64,000 bases of DNA, from positions 372,001 to 436,000 of the forward strand of contig VUYT01000005.1 in NCBI GenBank assembly GCA_008802785.1, in the 5' to 3' direction. This document shows positions 12,201-23,669 of the stretch, piece by piece (positions within the stretch are counted from its first letter, which is position 1; each line of letters opens with the position of its first letter). A program made the translations under genes and the position numbers. This DNA comes from Symmetrospora coprosmae (lineage: Eukaryota; Basidiomycota; Cystobasidiomycetes; Symmetrosporaceae). Under the pieces are notes generated by a model, which worked only from the letters and a program-made list of their open reading frames with translations, did not search any database and was not told where the DNA came from.

Positions 12201-12206
12201 TATAAA
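12201..12206 (+). promoter_or_regulatory. TATA box candidate for the gene at 12428
   Basis: TATAAA on the plus strand, followed by a pyrimidine-rich leader and then a 5'-UTR intron. The position suits the downstream plus-strand gene. No expression evidence is available. Confidence 0.5.
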
Positions 12207-12427
12207 GTGGATGGGAGACTGGCGTCTCCTCTTTCTTCCATCCCTCACAGCACATCCACATCAGATACAGCTCCCGCTCTCCCGCTCCCCGCTCCTACTT
12301 CTTGCACCTCTCTACGCGCGCTCGGAGCTCAGTGCAGAACCCAAACAGACAGACACCCAAGGTGAGCTCGTATTTCGCGCACTTCGAAGCCTCTGCTGCT
12401 AGATACTGACCAGCCATCCTTACGCAG

Positions 12428-12925
12428 ATGAACTATTCCGACGTCTCCATCTCGTCCTCTACCGTCGCTCCTCCTTCGATGGACTTTGGCGAGAGCCCCG
12501 CATACGACACTGTCGAGATGGCTCTTCCTCCTCCACGCTACACGCGACATGTCCCTATCGCGATCACACAGGACTCCGTCCCTTCTCGCCTGTCAACGCG
12601 CTCCGAGATCTCGACGGGCAGCAGCACGGACATCAGCGATGCTCCCTTCGGCTCCCCGCTCGGCGCCGCACACTTCGCCACTCCAGAGGCCACCTCGGCA
12701 GCAGTCAGGCTCGTCGCGCGCCTGTTTCCCGGGTCGTTCCTCGACAGGAAGCTGAAAGAGGCAGAGGAGACCAAGGAGGAGCGCAGAGAGAGGAAGGAGC
12801 GCGAGAGGCAGGCGGCCTTTGAGCGCATGACGGACGAGGAGAAGAAGCAGCACGCACAGGAGGCGGCAGAGATGCTCGAGCGCGACAGGATCCTTGGCCA
12901 CAATCTGAGCATGCTCGGCATGTGA
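12428..12925 (+). CDS. Small hypothetical protein with charged helical tail (165 aa)
   Basis: Single-exon coding region whose ATG lies immediately after a consensus 5'-UTR splice acceptor. The first half is Ser/Thr/Pro-rich and looks disordered. Residues ~110-155 are a highly charged helix with EEE/KER runs (RRERKERERQ, MTDEEKKQHAQEAAEMLERD), followed by the end LGHNLSMLGM. There is no signal peptide or membrane segment. I do not recognise the family. Codon use resembles its neighbours, and the TATA box and leader intron support expression. Confidence 0.65.
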   Translation: MNYSDVSISSSTVAPPSMDFGESPAYDTVEMALPPPRYTRHVPIAITQDSVPSRLSTRSEISTGSSTDISDAPFGSPLGAAHFATPEATSAAVRLVARLFPGSFLDRKLKEAEETKEERRERKERERQAAFERMTDEEKKQHAQEAAEMLERDRILGHNLSMLGM

Positions 12926-13133
12926 GACGAGCGTACTGTGGTCTGTAGATACAGTGCTGTGCAGGTGGGAGTACAAATAACAGTGTTGTTGCGCCTTTCC
13001 GGGATCCTATGCAAGTCACGCGTGCGATAGACGCTCGTCTTGCGGACTCCAATCACCTCCATCACCGCAAATCGGCAGCTGGCGAGCCTCACTGTAGCTC
13101 TCCTCAATTCGGACCTCAGAGACTCTTGCGACC

Positions 13134-13730
13134 ATGTCCACACGCGCCTGGCCTAACATTCGCGTCCTGCGGGATGTTCAGCGCAGGGAAGCGGTCGCCG
13201 CAACCGAGCTGCAACGGAAAGCGTACCTGTATCTCGCACGGAATACGGCGCTGCCCAGCAGGGTGCGCACCATTTTTCATGCCAGTCCCTGCCCTGTTCG
13301 CGCTCTGCAGCGGCTGATACTCGGATGTCCCATCCGTCTCGACACACGCAGGTCCGGCAACAGGCGCAGCTGGCCCTCTCGAGCAGACAGATCTTCCCGA
13401 ACAAGTCCCGGCCGACAGAGGTCAAGGAGCGGTGTACCCTTACGGGGAGAGGGAGAGGTGTCCTCAGCAAGGGACTGCCGTATGGTCTGTGCCGGGTGAG
13501 TGCGCAGGGAGACTGCGATGGCTCGAAGCGGGCGAGTGCTGCACAACGACCGTCACCGCGACACGACCAGCCTCGCCCGCTCGTACAGCTTGACTCGCTG
13601 GCTTTGATGGTAGCCGAGACTGAGGGAATCCGCTTCTACGTTGCCTCATTCTCTACCCTGCATACAGCATCAATTCAAGCTAGCAGCGAGAAGAGGGGAG
13701 CTTGAAGGGTGGAAGAAGGGCTCCTGGTAG
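13134..13730 (+). CDS. MRP2: Mitochondrial small-subunit ribosomal protein uS14m (111 aa)
   Basis: Component of the head of the mitochondrial 30S-like subunit. Exons 13134-13262, 13352-13495 and 13668-13730 join in phase. The S14 signature is clear: NKSRPTEVKERCTLTGRGRGV, followed by GLCRHQFKLAARRGELEGW and the terminal KKGSW. Length matches mitochondrial and bacterial-type S14 proteins (about 100-115). The zinc-binding cysteines of some S14 forms are absent, as is usual for the mitochondrial type. The N-terminus is basic, but no separate presequence is evident. Confidence 0.9.
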
Positions 13731-14460
13731 CAAAGGCCGGCGCGCTCGGCCTGGCATCCAGGACATCGTCGAAGGTCAGCTCAGCTGGCCGTGTCCCTTG
13801 TCGTTCCCCTTCGCAACAGATACCCTCGTCCTCCATTTCCGCAGATGCTCAGTGCTCGAGTCAGTCGATGTAGCATCACCAAGGTCTTCCCCGACATAGT
13901 ACAGTCATGGCATGGCCAGCGAGTCGTATACAAGGGTCTGTGGAGCCTGCTCTGCCGTCTCGAGCGCATGTTGTCACCGTCCGCGAGCTGTTCCGCTCGA
14001 CAGCGTCCAGACTTTTGCCTGTCGGCGAGCGAGGCCGTCTCCTTCCTCTGACCCGCTCCACCGAGCTCGCATCCACGCTACAACGGCTACCCCAGAAGAC
14101 GCAGCTAGGATACGCGGATTTGGGCTGTCAACAAGCCAGTCACTGTTTCCTGACTCACCCTGCTGCATCGTCGTCGCATCGCTTTCGGATCCTGCGAGCT
14201 CGCACTCTTGCGCACGCAGGCAGCCAGCCGCACGTGAACTGAAGGACGACACAGAGAAGAGCTTCTACGGTAAGCAGGACGAAAGAGAACAAGCGTAGCA
14301 TGCACGAAATCGCGCACGTCTGTAGCTTACGGTAGTCTGTCCGTCCTTTCGTTTCCCTCCCTTCCTTCTGTCCGGTCCGCCTGCGCATCAGGAGCCGTCC
14401 TTCAACCATTTTCTAGTCTGAAAGTCGCACGCAGCTTCTCCCCTCCTCTTCACTGGCACG
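13731..14460. other. Intergenic stretch upstream of ADE6
   Basis: Holds the 3' end of the uS14m gene and the promoter and leader of ADE6, which is pyrimidine-rich just before the ATG. Several open frames of 60-130 codons exist on both strands, but none shows family motifs or a convincing splice pattern. No RNA gene was recognised. Confidence 0.45.
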
Positions 14461-15174
14461 ATGCCTCTCCTTACCCTCCTCGGCTCTTCGTCGCTTTCGC
14501 CGTCCAAGCGGGCGCTGCTTCTCGCGACCATCCAGAAGAGCAACCCGGCTGTCCTTTCGGTCGACTCGCTGTTCCTGCACTATGTCTGGACGGGCCGGGC
14601 TCTCAGCGATGCTGAGCGCGCCATTCTCTCGGCTCTGCTCGAGTACGGCGACGACTCTTCACTGTCGGGCACTCGCGGCACGCTCGAGTCCTTCCTCGAG
14701 TCCAGCAGCACCGATGCATCAGCAGTCAGCACGACCACCGTCGTTGTCGCACCGCGGCACGGCACCATCTCGCCCTGGTCGAGCAAGGCGTCCGAGATTG
14801 CCCGGATGTGCAAGCTTAGCGACTGCGTCAGGCGCATCGAGCGCGGTCTGGCGTACACCTTCACCCTCCAGCATGGCGCTACAGCGGCCCAGCTCTCCGC
14901 CGATGCGATCGCGCCTTTCGCCTGCCACCTCCACGACCGAATGACGCAGCGGCTGCTGTTCTCCCTGCCTAAGGAGGAGGACATCTTCGCGCAGGGCAAG
15001 CCGGGATCTCTGCGGACAGTCGACCTGCTCGGCTCCGTCGACGAGGCCCGCGCCAAGCTAGTCATGGCAAACACGGAGCTCGGACTCGCCCTCGCAGCGG
15101 ACGAGATCGAGTACCTCGCCTCAGTCTTCTGCAGCACGCGCAATCCGACCGACGTCGAGCTCTTCATGTTTGCT

Positions 15175-15206
<32 letters not shown>

Positions 15207-18200
15207 CTTCAATGCCGACTGGACGATCGACGGCAAGAAGCGCAACAACAGCCTCTTCGGCATGATTCGCAACACGCACAAAATAACTCCGCAGCACACT
15301 ATCTCAGCTTACTCGGATAACGCAGCAGTCATGGAGGGCTACAAGGCAGAGCGTTTCTCCACCTTTGACGGGAAGAACGAGTACTCGGCCAAGGAGGAGG
15401 ACGTGCCTATCCTCATCAAGGTCGAGACGCACAACCATCCTACCGCCGTGTCGCCCTACCCTGGAGCTGCGACGGGCTCCGGCGGCGAGATTCGCGACGA
15501 GGGCGCAGTTGGCAGAGGCTCAAAGCCAAAAGCTGGCCTGGCCGGGTACACAGTCTCAAACTTGCTCATTCCGGGCTTCACGCAGCCTTGGGAGACTGAC
15601 TACGGCAAGCCAGCGCACATCGCGTCATCGCTGGACATCATGCTTGAGGCTCCGCTTGGGTCCTGCGCCTTCAATAACGAGTTCGGGCGGCCTGCCCTCG
15701 CTGGGTACTTCAGAACGTTCTCGGAAGAGGTTCCCACCGTTGATGGCGGAAGGGAGATCCGAGGCTATCACAAGCCTATCATGATCGCCGGCGGACTGGG
15801 TAACGTCCGTCCCGAGTTTGCGCTCAAAGACACCATCACTCCCGGAGCCAAAATTATCGTTCTTGGTGGTCCAGGCATGCTCATCGGTCTGGGTGGAGGC
15901 GCTGCGTCGTCAATGGCATCTGGCTCGAGTAGCGCAGCGCTCGACTTTGCCTCGGTGCAGCGGGAGAACCCAGAGATGCAGCGGCGGTGTCAGCAGGTCA
16001 TCGACACCTGCACAGCTTCACCAAAGGGTCTCAACCCGATCCAGTCCATCCATGACGTCGGTGCAGGAGGCATCTCGAACGCACTGCCGGAGCTCGTGCA
16101 CGATGCCGGACTGGGTGCCCGCTTCGAGATCCGGGACGTCCTGATTGACGACCCGTCCATGTCGCCCATGGAGATTTGGTGTAACGAGTCGCAGGAGCGC
16201 TACGTGCTTGCCGTGGGCCCGGAGCACCTGGAGCGCTTCGAGACCATTGCAAAGCGAGAGAGATGCCCTTACTCGGTTGTGGGAGTTGCGACCGCCGAGC
16301 AAGAGCTTGTTGTGACCGATCGACTGCTCAAGGACGAGCCGATACATCTCGCCATGTCGACACTCTTCGGGAAAGCGCCCAAGATGTCGCGTCATTCGAC
16401 CTCGCTCAACCCGCCCCGACACCCCTTCGACTCGAGCCTGGCGAGATACTGTTCCCCGACCGGCCAAACGTCCGCCGATGACCCTGCGAGCCTGATCACC
16501 GAGGCCGTGTCTCGAGTGCTTCGCCTTCCATCAGTGGGATCCAAGTCCTTCCTCATAACCATCGGCGATCGCTCCATCACCGGACTTGTAGCTCGCGACC
16601 AGATGGTGGGCCCTTGGCAAGTTCCCGTCGCCGATGTCGCCGTGACTCAGACGTCGTACGGCTTCGACGTCCGGACGGGCGAGGCCATGGCCATGGGCGA
16701 GCGAACGCCTCTGGCCCTGCTTTCGGCCGGCGCGTCAGCGAGGATGGCCGTCGCCGAGTCCCTCACCAACCTCGCAGCCGCCTCGTTCGAGAGTCTGGCG
16801 CGCGTCAAACTGAGCGCAAATTGGATGTGCGCCTCCTCGCACGGCGAGGAGGGCGCGCTGCTGTACGAAGCAGTCGAGGCGATCGGGATGGATCTGTGCC
16901 CGAAGCTCGGCGTCAGCATTCCGGTTGGCAAGGACTCGATGTCTATGGCCATGCGCTGGACGGACCCGAAGGAAGGAAAGCAGAAGCAGGTCACGGCACC
17001 GCTCTCCTTGATCGTCACTGCTTTCGCGCCATCGAACGACATCAGGCAAATCTGGACACCGCAGCTGCAGACCGATCTTCCGGAGCCTACCGCTCTGGTC
17101 TTTGTCGATCTCGCTGCGGGCGAGCAGCGTATGGGCGGGTCGGCACTGGCACAGACGTTCAAGGAAATCGGCGACAGCGCACCCGATGTCGTGGACGCAG
17201 CTGTTGTCAAGGCATTCCTCGAGGCCTGTCAGGATATTAGGGTCAAGCACCCCGACACTGTCCTGGCCTACCACGATCGCTCGGACGGCGGTCTCTTCAC
17301 TACCCTTGTCGAGATGGCTTTCGCGGGCCGTGCCGGCGTAAGCGTATCGCTCGACAGCATCATATCTGCTAGGAGCGGAGGCGACCCGCTTGCCGCACTC
17401 TTCAACGAGGAGCTCGGCGCAGTCTTCCAGGTCCGACAAGCCGATCTTGGCAACTTTACCTCTACCTTCGTACACTGCGGTGTGCCTTCATCGGCCATAC
17501 ACTCTATCGGATCCGTTGCTAGCTCAAGCGAGCTCATCAATATCTCGGCCCGCGGCGAGTCAATCTGGTCCGCTACTCGTGCCTCGCTGCAGGAGATGTG
17601 GGCGGAGACGAGCTACCAGATGCAGAGCCTGCGCGATAACCCTGTCTTGGCGAAGGAGGAGTTTGAGGCAATCTCTCGGGCGGACGACCCCGGCCTCACT
17701 TACGACCTTACCTTCGACCCGGCATTCACTCTGCCTCCGACAGCATCCCTGCTCGACAAGCCCCGCGTCGCTATCCTCCGCGAGCAGGGTGTCAACGGCC
17801 AAATAGAAATGGCGTGGTCGTTCGCTGCTGCTGGCTTCACGGCTGTCGATGTGCACATGTCCGACATCATCAGCGGGGCAGTCTCGCTCACCGAATTCAA
17901 GGGCATTGCCGCGTGCGGCGGTTTCTCCTTTGGCGACGTGCTCGGTGCAGGTAGTGGCTGGGCCAAGAGCATCCTGCTGCACGAGCGGACACGCGAAGAG
18001 TTCAGCCACTTCCTTGCCGAGCGCAGGGACACCTTCGCACTAGCCGTGTGCAACGGCTGCCAGCTCTTTGGCCAGCTGCGCGACCTTGTGCCCGGGTGCA
18101 GCGATTGGCCAACATTCAAGCCAAACCTCAGCGAGCGCTTCGAGGGTCGCGTCTGCATGCTCGAGATCGACAACACCCACGCATCGAAAGTCTTCTTCAG

Positions 18201-18555
18201 CTCGATGGGAGGCTCAAAGCTTCCAGTCGCCGTAGCGCACGGTGAGGGCCGCGCCCAGTTTGCGAGCGACGCTGCCGGGGCCGCATGCGCTTCATCCGGG
18301 CTCATCCCGCTCCGCTATATCGATCCTGCGACTGGTAAATCTACGACACGCTACCCTTACAACCCGAACGGAGGTTTGAACGGCGTTGCTGGTGTCCAGT
18401 CGCCCGATGGGCGCGTTCTCGCCGTCATGCCTCACCCGGAACGTACGACCATCGCAACTTCCAATTCGTACGTGCCACCAGGAAAGGCGGAGCAGTGGAA
18501 AGGGCAAGGGCCGTGGTTTAGGATGTTCCAGAATGCCAGGCAATGGGTGGGATAG
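14461..18555 (+). CDS. ADE6: Phosphoribosylformylglycinamidine synthase (1364 aa)
   Basis: Large-type PurL enzyme of de novo purine synthesis in the cytosol: FGAR + glutamine + ATP gives FGAM. The single exon of 1364 residues has the length usual for eukaryotic FGAM synthases (about 1340). Seen in order: an N-terminal PurS-like part; the first ATPase-like half with [14 protein letters not shown] and [12 protein letters not shown]; glycine-rich GGLGNVRPE and [13 protein letters not shown]; a second half with PVGKDSMSM and [20 protein letters not shown]; and the C-terminal glutaminase with [10 protein letters not shown], the catalytic cysteine in [12 protein letters not shown], and PHPER near the end. 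It is uninterrupted and presumably functional. Symbol follows yeast. Confidence 0.97.
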
Positions 18556-18607
18556 AGACCGATGCTCCGGGCGAAATGTCAGACTGCATAGACTATTCTT
18601 CAATTGC

Positions 18608-20317
18608 CTAGTCGAACGGTATTGGGCGGACGTTCTGGCTATACAATGGCACTCCTGGCTTTTTCTGCTGCTCCGCTTGCGCTGCCGCAAAAGCACTGGG
18701 TATCGGGATCCCGCAGCAATCGCCGAATCCTTCGCCCTGCACGTGGACATGACCGTGGTTGTCCAGATGAACACCTTGCTCCTTCGCGAGAGCAGTCTCG
18801 TCGACGGCCCCTTCTGGAAATGGGAGGAGCGGGCCGAAAAGAAAATGCTGGGCCACGGGCAGCTTGGCCAGCACCTCGGCCTTGTACATCTTGATCATGC
18901 CGGCATTGACCTTGTCCCACATCTTGACCTGTTTGAATGGCGCATACGACACGAGGATCGGCATTGAACGAGCATGCTCTCTGAAGGCAGCTCCACTCAC
19001 GGCAGAGATGTCATCCAGCATGGGTGAGTGCCATCTCAAGGAGGCCGTCTTGATCTGTATCAGGGCGAAGGTACGAGGCAGTCAGCTCGAGGACGCTAGG
19101 TTGACTGCCGCTTTGCATGGTGAGCATTCACCGAATCTACAAATTGTATGCATGCGAGATACATGTAATCCTTCGAGAACTCGTCCACGATGTCCTTGTC
19201 GTGTATCGCTTTTGGTCGGATGTGCTTGTGTCCTGCCAATTAGGAGTTGTGAGTGAGTGTACGGCAGTCAGATGCGATCATCTTGCGCTACTTACCTGTT
19301 AATTGCGCGCTCCCGAAGACTGTCCGAAAGAGAGGGCATGCTCAGCACAGGAATGCGCGCTCAACGCCGATGCGTGCTCCTCACCGAAAGGCAAAAAGTG
19401 GTAATCATCAAGGCCATACGCGCCGTGAGAACCTTGTGACGGCGAGGAGGCGTCAAGTCAGTCCAGTCTAGACTCATCTTGACTGCCTCGTCTGGGAAGG
19501 GGACGCACCTGCCGGTTCCAGCCAGTATGTGGACTGCAAGCTGCGCATGACCTGAATGTATCGCCAGAACACCTTGATGGCAACGGCTCGATAGTCATCC
19601 TGCCTGATGAGGCCAACCTTCTGAAGACACAGTCTGCGGCGGATGTAAGGCAAGTGAGCGTCTCAGCTCGACGCATTGGTACTCTGTCTGCATGTAAGCA
19701 GGTGGCGATTGTACGCACAGCCAGCACAGAAAGTTGAGCTCCATGCCGCTCCCATAGTCGATGCGCGTACGGTTCCCCCATGACTCTACAAGGTAGGGTG
19801 TGAGCTTGGGGATGTCCTGCTCCGATATGCCTGGTATCCGGTTGTGCCACTTGTTGGCTCGCTGCAGTCAGGCGCACACGTGAGGAGGAAGCGTCAGACC
19901 AGGATTCACGGCTGATGTCGTAAGCCTGCAGCACGCACTTCGGCTACCGTGTCGTAGAAGGTCTGGAAGGCTGGATTGCCGAAGCGCGACTTGGAGTTGT
20001 CGACGGCTGGCGTCTGCTGGACGACCTCCTCGACCGAGTCCAGGATGCTCAGGACAGCTCGCACGGTCTGCGAAGCAAACGTGAAAGGAAGGAAGCACTG
20101 CGGATCAGTGCCGCTGCTGGTGCTTGATGAGCGCTGCGAGCTGTCAGAGCGGCTCCGACGCAGGCGGCCCCACCTCTCCCTCGGCGCACTCGTGACGCAA
20201 AGTGATTCCCACTGCCTGCGCGTTCAGAGCCTCGATGAAAAGGACGACCTCGGCGTGGGTTGGACTGTTCAGAAAGGCCTCCAGATGCTGCCGCGATATA
20301 ATCTTCTTCTCTGCCAT
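18608..20317 (-). CDS. RRD2: PTPA/RRD-type peptidyl-prolyl isomerase, PP2A activator (386 aa)
   Basis: PTPA proteins are pr--olyl cis-trans isomerases that reactivate PP2A-family phosphatases. Eight exons (minus strand) run 20174-20317, 19939-20067, 19719-19861, 19509-19633, 19385-19432, 19296-19319, 19132-19232 and 18608-19054, all phases agreeing. Family landmarks are RFGNPAFQTFYDTV, RIDYGSGMELNFLCWL, VFWRYIQVMRSLQSTYWLEPAGSHG, LDDYHFLPF, GSAQLTGHKHIRPK and MIKMYKAEVLAKLPVAQHFLFG. The first intron donor (GTGGGG) is the least certain junction. Exon 6 is only 24 nt. The long C-terminal tail (FGDCCGIPIPSA) resembles RRD2-like more than RRD1-like forms, but that choice is tentative. Confidence 0.92.
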
Positions 20318-20516
20318 GATGCTCAGTCGATGATAGCGAGGAGGGAGGACCACACCTTGAAGCCATGTGCGAGCGAGCTGTGCCTGACGGACGCGTGCAC
20401 TTCAGGCCCGCCACACCACAAAGCACCATCGATTCTGGGTCGCGGCCAGATCATGAGACCGTTGAATCACACTAGACATTGCTTTCGTCTCCTGACACCC
20501 TATCTAGTACACGCAT

Positions 20517-23226
20517 CTACTCCTCCAGGAAGCGCTCTACTCTCTCGAGGAATTCCTGCAAGCCATTGTCCAAAAAGACAGGCAGATGCCCCGCGTTAGG
20601 CACCTGGAAGAAGTCGACATCCATCCCGTCTCCCTTGAGCTGATCTGCCAAGGCCTTCAGGCCCTCTGGTAGCTTGCCGTCCTTCTCCCCGGCCACCAGC
20701 AGTGCGCTCTTGCCCTCCAGCGCTCCCGAGAGGCCCGCTGAAAGGTCGTATCCTTGCAGTGCGCGGGCGCCCGCTACGAACCCTTCGAATTTTGTTCTCT
20801 CCACCATGGGCCGCACAAGGTGCTCCTGTGCGCCCTTGACGAGCTGCGAGCCGGCAGGGAACCATCGAGGCAGAGTTGCGTCTGCAAGAGCAGCCATGCC
20901 CTGCGTGCGAGCCAGCTCGATGCGCTCATCCCAGGCTTTGCGGTTTGCCTCTGGCGATCTAATCTGCGTGTCGCAAGCCACAATCTTCTCGACCTTGTCC
21001 GGATGACGGATGGCGAAGGACAGTGTCGTTGCGCCGCCTTGAGATATGCCAACGACAGCCCGCACAGGTGTGGGAATGCCAAGCTGGCTTAACAGGGTCG
21101 CAATGTCGTCTGAAAGCTGCTCGATTGTGCAGGGCGCCGGAGGAACGGATGACTGCCGTTGGTTGCGACATGAAGCCGCAATCAGCCAACATGTTGGGGT
21201 CGCTATTGAGCCTCTGCAGACACAACTGTAGCTCGCTCACCTGCCCGTGCCCTCGCTGGTCATATGCCAGGATGTTGTAGGTTGCCGAAAGCCTCGCCAT
21301 GACGCCTTCCCACATTGTGTGGTCTGTAAGAAGCGAGTTGACGAACACAATCCAAGGCTTATTCTCCTTCTCCGCATGCTTGGCCATGAACGCATGGAGC
21401 GTGACGCCGTTTTCGATGAATATGGTTCTCGTCTGGCAGTCTGCAGCCGGGAAGGGCGTCATGACGTTGGCGTGCTCTGCGACATCCGACGCGACCAGGA
21501 AGCGTGACACCATATTGTAGGTTGCGGTGGTCGCGGCTGCCTCGGTCAGTTGCTGCTCGACCTTGATTCCCGCGGGGAGCTGCTTCTCCAGCTCGGTTCG
21601 CAAAGTATCGTATACCTTGTTCGGAATCTTGGCGTATCGCGTCGACGCATCGGCGAACGCGAAGGCTGCTGCCTGCAGAGCATTGAAGGGTGCGGGTGAG
21701 GCGACGGACGGAGGCGGTCTACTCAGATCGCGCAGCCAGATGAGCTGTTCCGTTGTTAGCCCCTCGTCGCGACCGACATGCTCGTGGTGTATCCACTCGT
21801 AAGCCGCAGCATTCCGGACTGCTACTCTCAGGATCTGCGGGTTGGTCTCCTGTGAGACAGCTCTTCAAACCAACACAACGCAAGATGCCGCTCCATGCTC
21901 ACCATTAACTCGCGAACATCGCCAGGAAGGCTGTTCTTGGTGCGAACGGCTCCGAGCAGAGCGTTCCAGCCGTTCTAACCACAAGTACCGAGTCAGTCTT
22001 CGCCCCCTGACTATGCAAGGATCCAGGCGGGACTTACGGCGATCTCAGGAGCGTTGAGGAGTGCACCGTCCAGGGGAGTGAGACCTCTTCGTCCACGTCG
22101 CACACGAATGCGATCGCTGATGTCTGAAGATCCCGGAGGCGGGTATGAAGGCTTGAATCGACCGAGAGGAGGCGAAGCAGTGTTGTCCCAAGCTCTGTAC
22201 AGCTCCCACGTCCGCAGCTCTACAGTGGCACCCTCGCCAAGCTTTTCTTCTGAAGGCACTGCTGCCGCGGCCTTAGCGTTTTCGCTGCTGTCCCACTCTG
22301 CGGAAGCGAACGATTCAGGCGGACGCTGCTACATCTCAAGCGCGCCAGTAGCGCAGCGGCGATGGCTCACCGATGACCACCAGGTACTTGGCAGCCTGGT
22401 TCTCCTTAGGAGAATGGGTCGCGCTTGTCACGAGCGAGTCCACCACGTCATGGATGGCAGTTCTTCTCCAACCAGGCAGCTTTCGCACATCAGCAAGGAA
22501 GTCGCCCTTGAGGTACTCGAGCACCGACTCCTGTCCGCCGCTTCCCGGCTGGATGTACAGCGTGGTAATGTAGGGCGCGGTGTCCTTGGTCGCCGGGCTG
22601 GTCCTCCCTGTGTCGAGGAGGGTCTTGCATGTCCGCCTGTCCAGTGTCTTTAGCCTTTTGACGAGAGCGGCTTCCCGAGGTGAACGATTGGCTCGCAGTG
22701 CCGTGTACTTGGTCTCAGAGAAGAGATGAAAGTCGCTGATATCGTACAAGGCAGTGTACTTGGGGTGCTGGCCGTCTGTAGCTTGGTACCGGGAGCCGCT
22801 CAGAAATTCTGGGATGCTGCGCGTGGTCGGGTGGAGCCAGGGTGAGCCGCTCTCTGCAGAATCCAGTCCCGTCTGGAAGCACTTACTGGCCTAGCCGAAG
22901 CGGAACATGCTCGTTGTCGTACCAGTCTGTCGAACCAGTCTGTGTCAGTCCGCAAGCTTAGCGCTTACTCGTCAGGCGAGCGGAGGCCCACCGTTCAGCT
23001 CCTCATCGGACACGAGCTCTCCGGGTTCCGCAGAGACATACAGGAAGGCCGGCTGCGCGACTTCGAACGGCGCGACCACCTCTCCGGTACTGGAGGCGGC
23101 AGACATTGCGTGCGAACCAGCCGCTGCAGGACGCGCCCCGAGTCGCTTTGACGATTCCGCAATCAGGAGACTGACGAAGAGCGGGAGGGCGAATGCGAAT
23201 GCGATGAATCGGACAGAGGGTGGCAT
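20517..23226 (-). CDS. EthD-like / carboxymuconolactone decarboxylase-like / alpha-beta hydrolase fusion (771 aa)
   Basis: Seven exons (minus strand: 22992-23226, 22887-22926, 22371-22849, 22038-22297, 21903-21974, 21241-21834, 20517-21152) join in phase. Part 1 (to ~240) resembles EthD/dimeric alpha-beta barrel proteins: LYVSAEPGELVSDEE, DWYDNEHVPLRLG and LYDISDF. Part 2 resembles the CMD/AhpD helical family: GWNALLGAVRTKNSLPGDVRE, ILRVAVRNAAAYEWIHHEHVG and EQQLTEAAATTATYNMVSRFL. Part 3 is an alpha/beta hydrolase like 3-oxoadipate enol-lactonase: NSLLTDHTMWE, YDQRGHG, nucleophile GISQGG, ACDTQIRSPEAN and an AGHLPVF histidine. CMD and PcaD act consecutively in the protocatechuate branch of the beta-ketoadipate pathway, so the fusion may channel a lactone. 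That role is inferred. The first ATG adds a hydrophobic leader; a start at 23106 would remove it. Confidence 0.82.
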
Positions 23227-23669
23227 CTATCCGTGTACTGTATGGCTCTTCGTTCCTCTGCGAGGACGTGGACAGTGCGAAGCAAGAGAGCTCCGTCGAC
23301 AACGCCTCGAGTGGGAAAGCGTGACTTCACAGCGAGCGGACTTCTTGCCGATTTTCGGGCCGCAATTCAGCCGGCGTCCGGAGGTGGGCGGGAAGGCAGC
23401 CGACGGGTCAGAGGGAGCTCGAGAGAGGGACGCGCATGCACTCGGCGAGGGTCGCCTCCGCTCGCACACAAACGCAATCAATCGCAATGCCATAGTTGAG
23501 CAATTGTGCTTGCACCGTCTACTGACAGCTGCGCGTCCGAGTTGCTTCTCTTCCGCTTTCCCGCAGCCGCGTCCGTCCTGTCTGCGCTCTCTCCGAGCTG
23601 TACCATCTACATCCCTTCACCTTTACCATAGCGATCCATATTGCCAATCTTCCGCCAGAGCCTCTGGAA
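23227..23669. other. Divergent promoter region
   Basis: Separates the fusion gene (minus) from the Rossmann-fold gene (plus), so it likely carries both promoters. The plus-strand leader is pyrimidine-rich. A long plus-strand open frame running through here is antisense to the first exon of the fusion gene and lacks motifs. Confidence 0.5.

Larger units (their letters stand above)
11801..12427. other. Divergent promoter region with a 5'-UTR intron
   Basis: Separates the starts of PEX5 (minus) and the small gene at 12428 (plus). The plus-strand leader contains a likely intron at 12362-12427 (donor GTGAGC, acceptor GCAG directly before the ATG). The region also has the TATAAA and the TGCAG repeat listed separately. 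No coding segment is seen. Confidence 0.6.

Noticed and set aside
13912-14298. Small plus-strand gene upstream of ADE6
   Set aside because: 128-codon frame with irregular composition, no family resemblance and competing frames on both strands; treated as leader or promoter.
16735-17475. Minus-strand open frame of 246 codons inside ADE6
   Set aside because: Antisense to a conserved single-exon enzyme gene; explained by codon bias.
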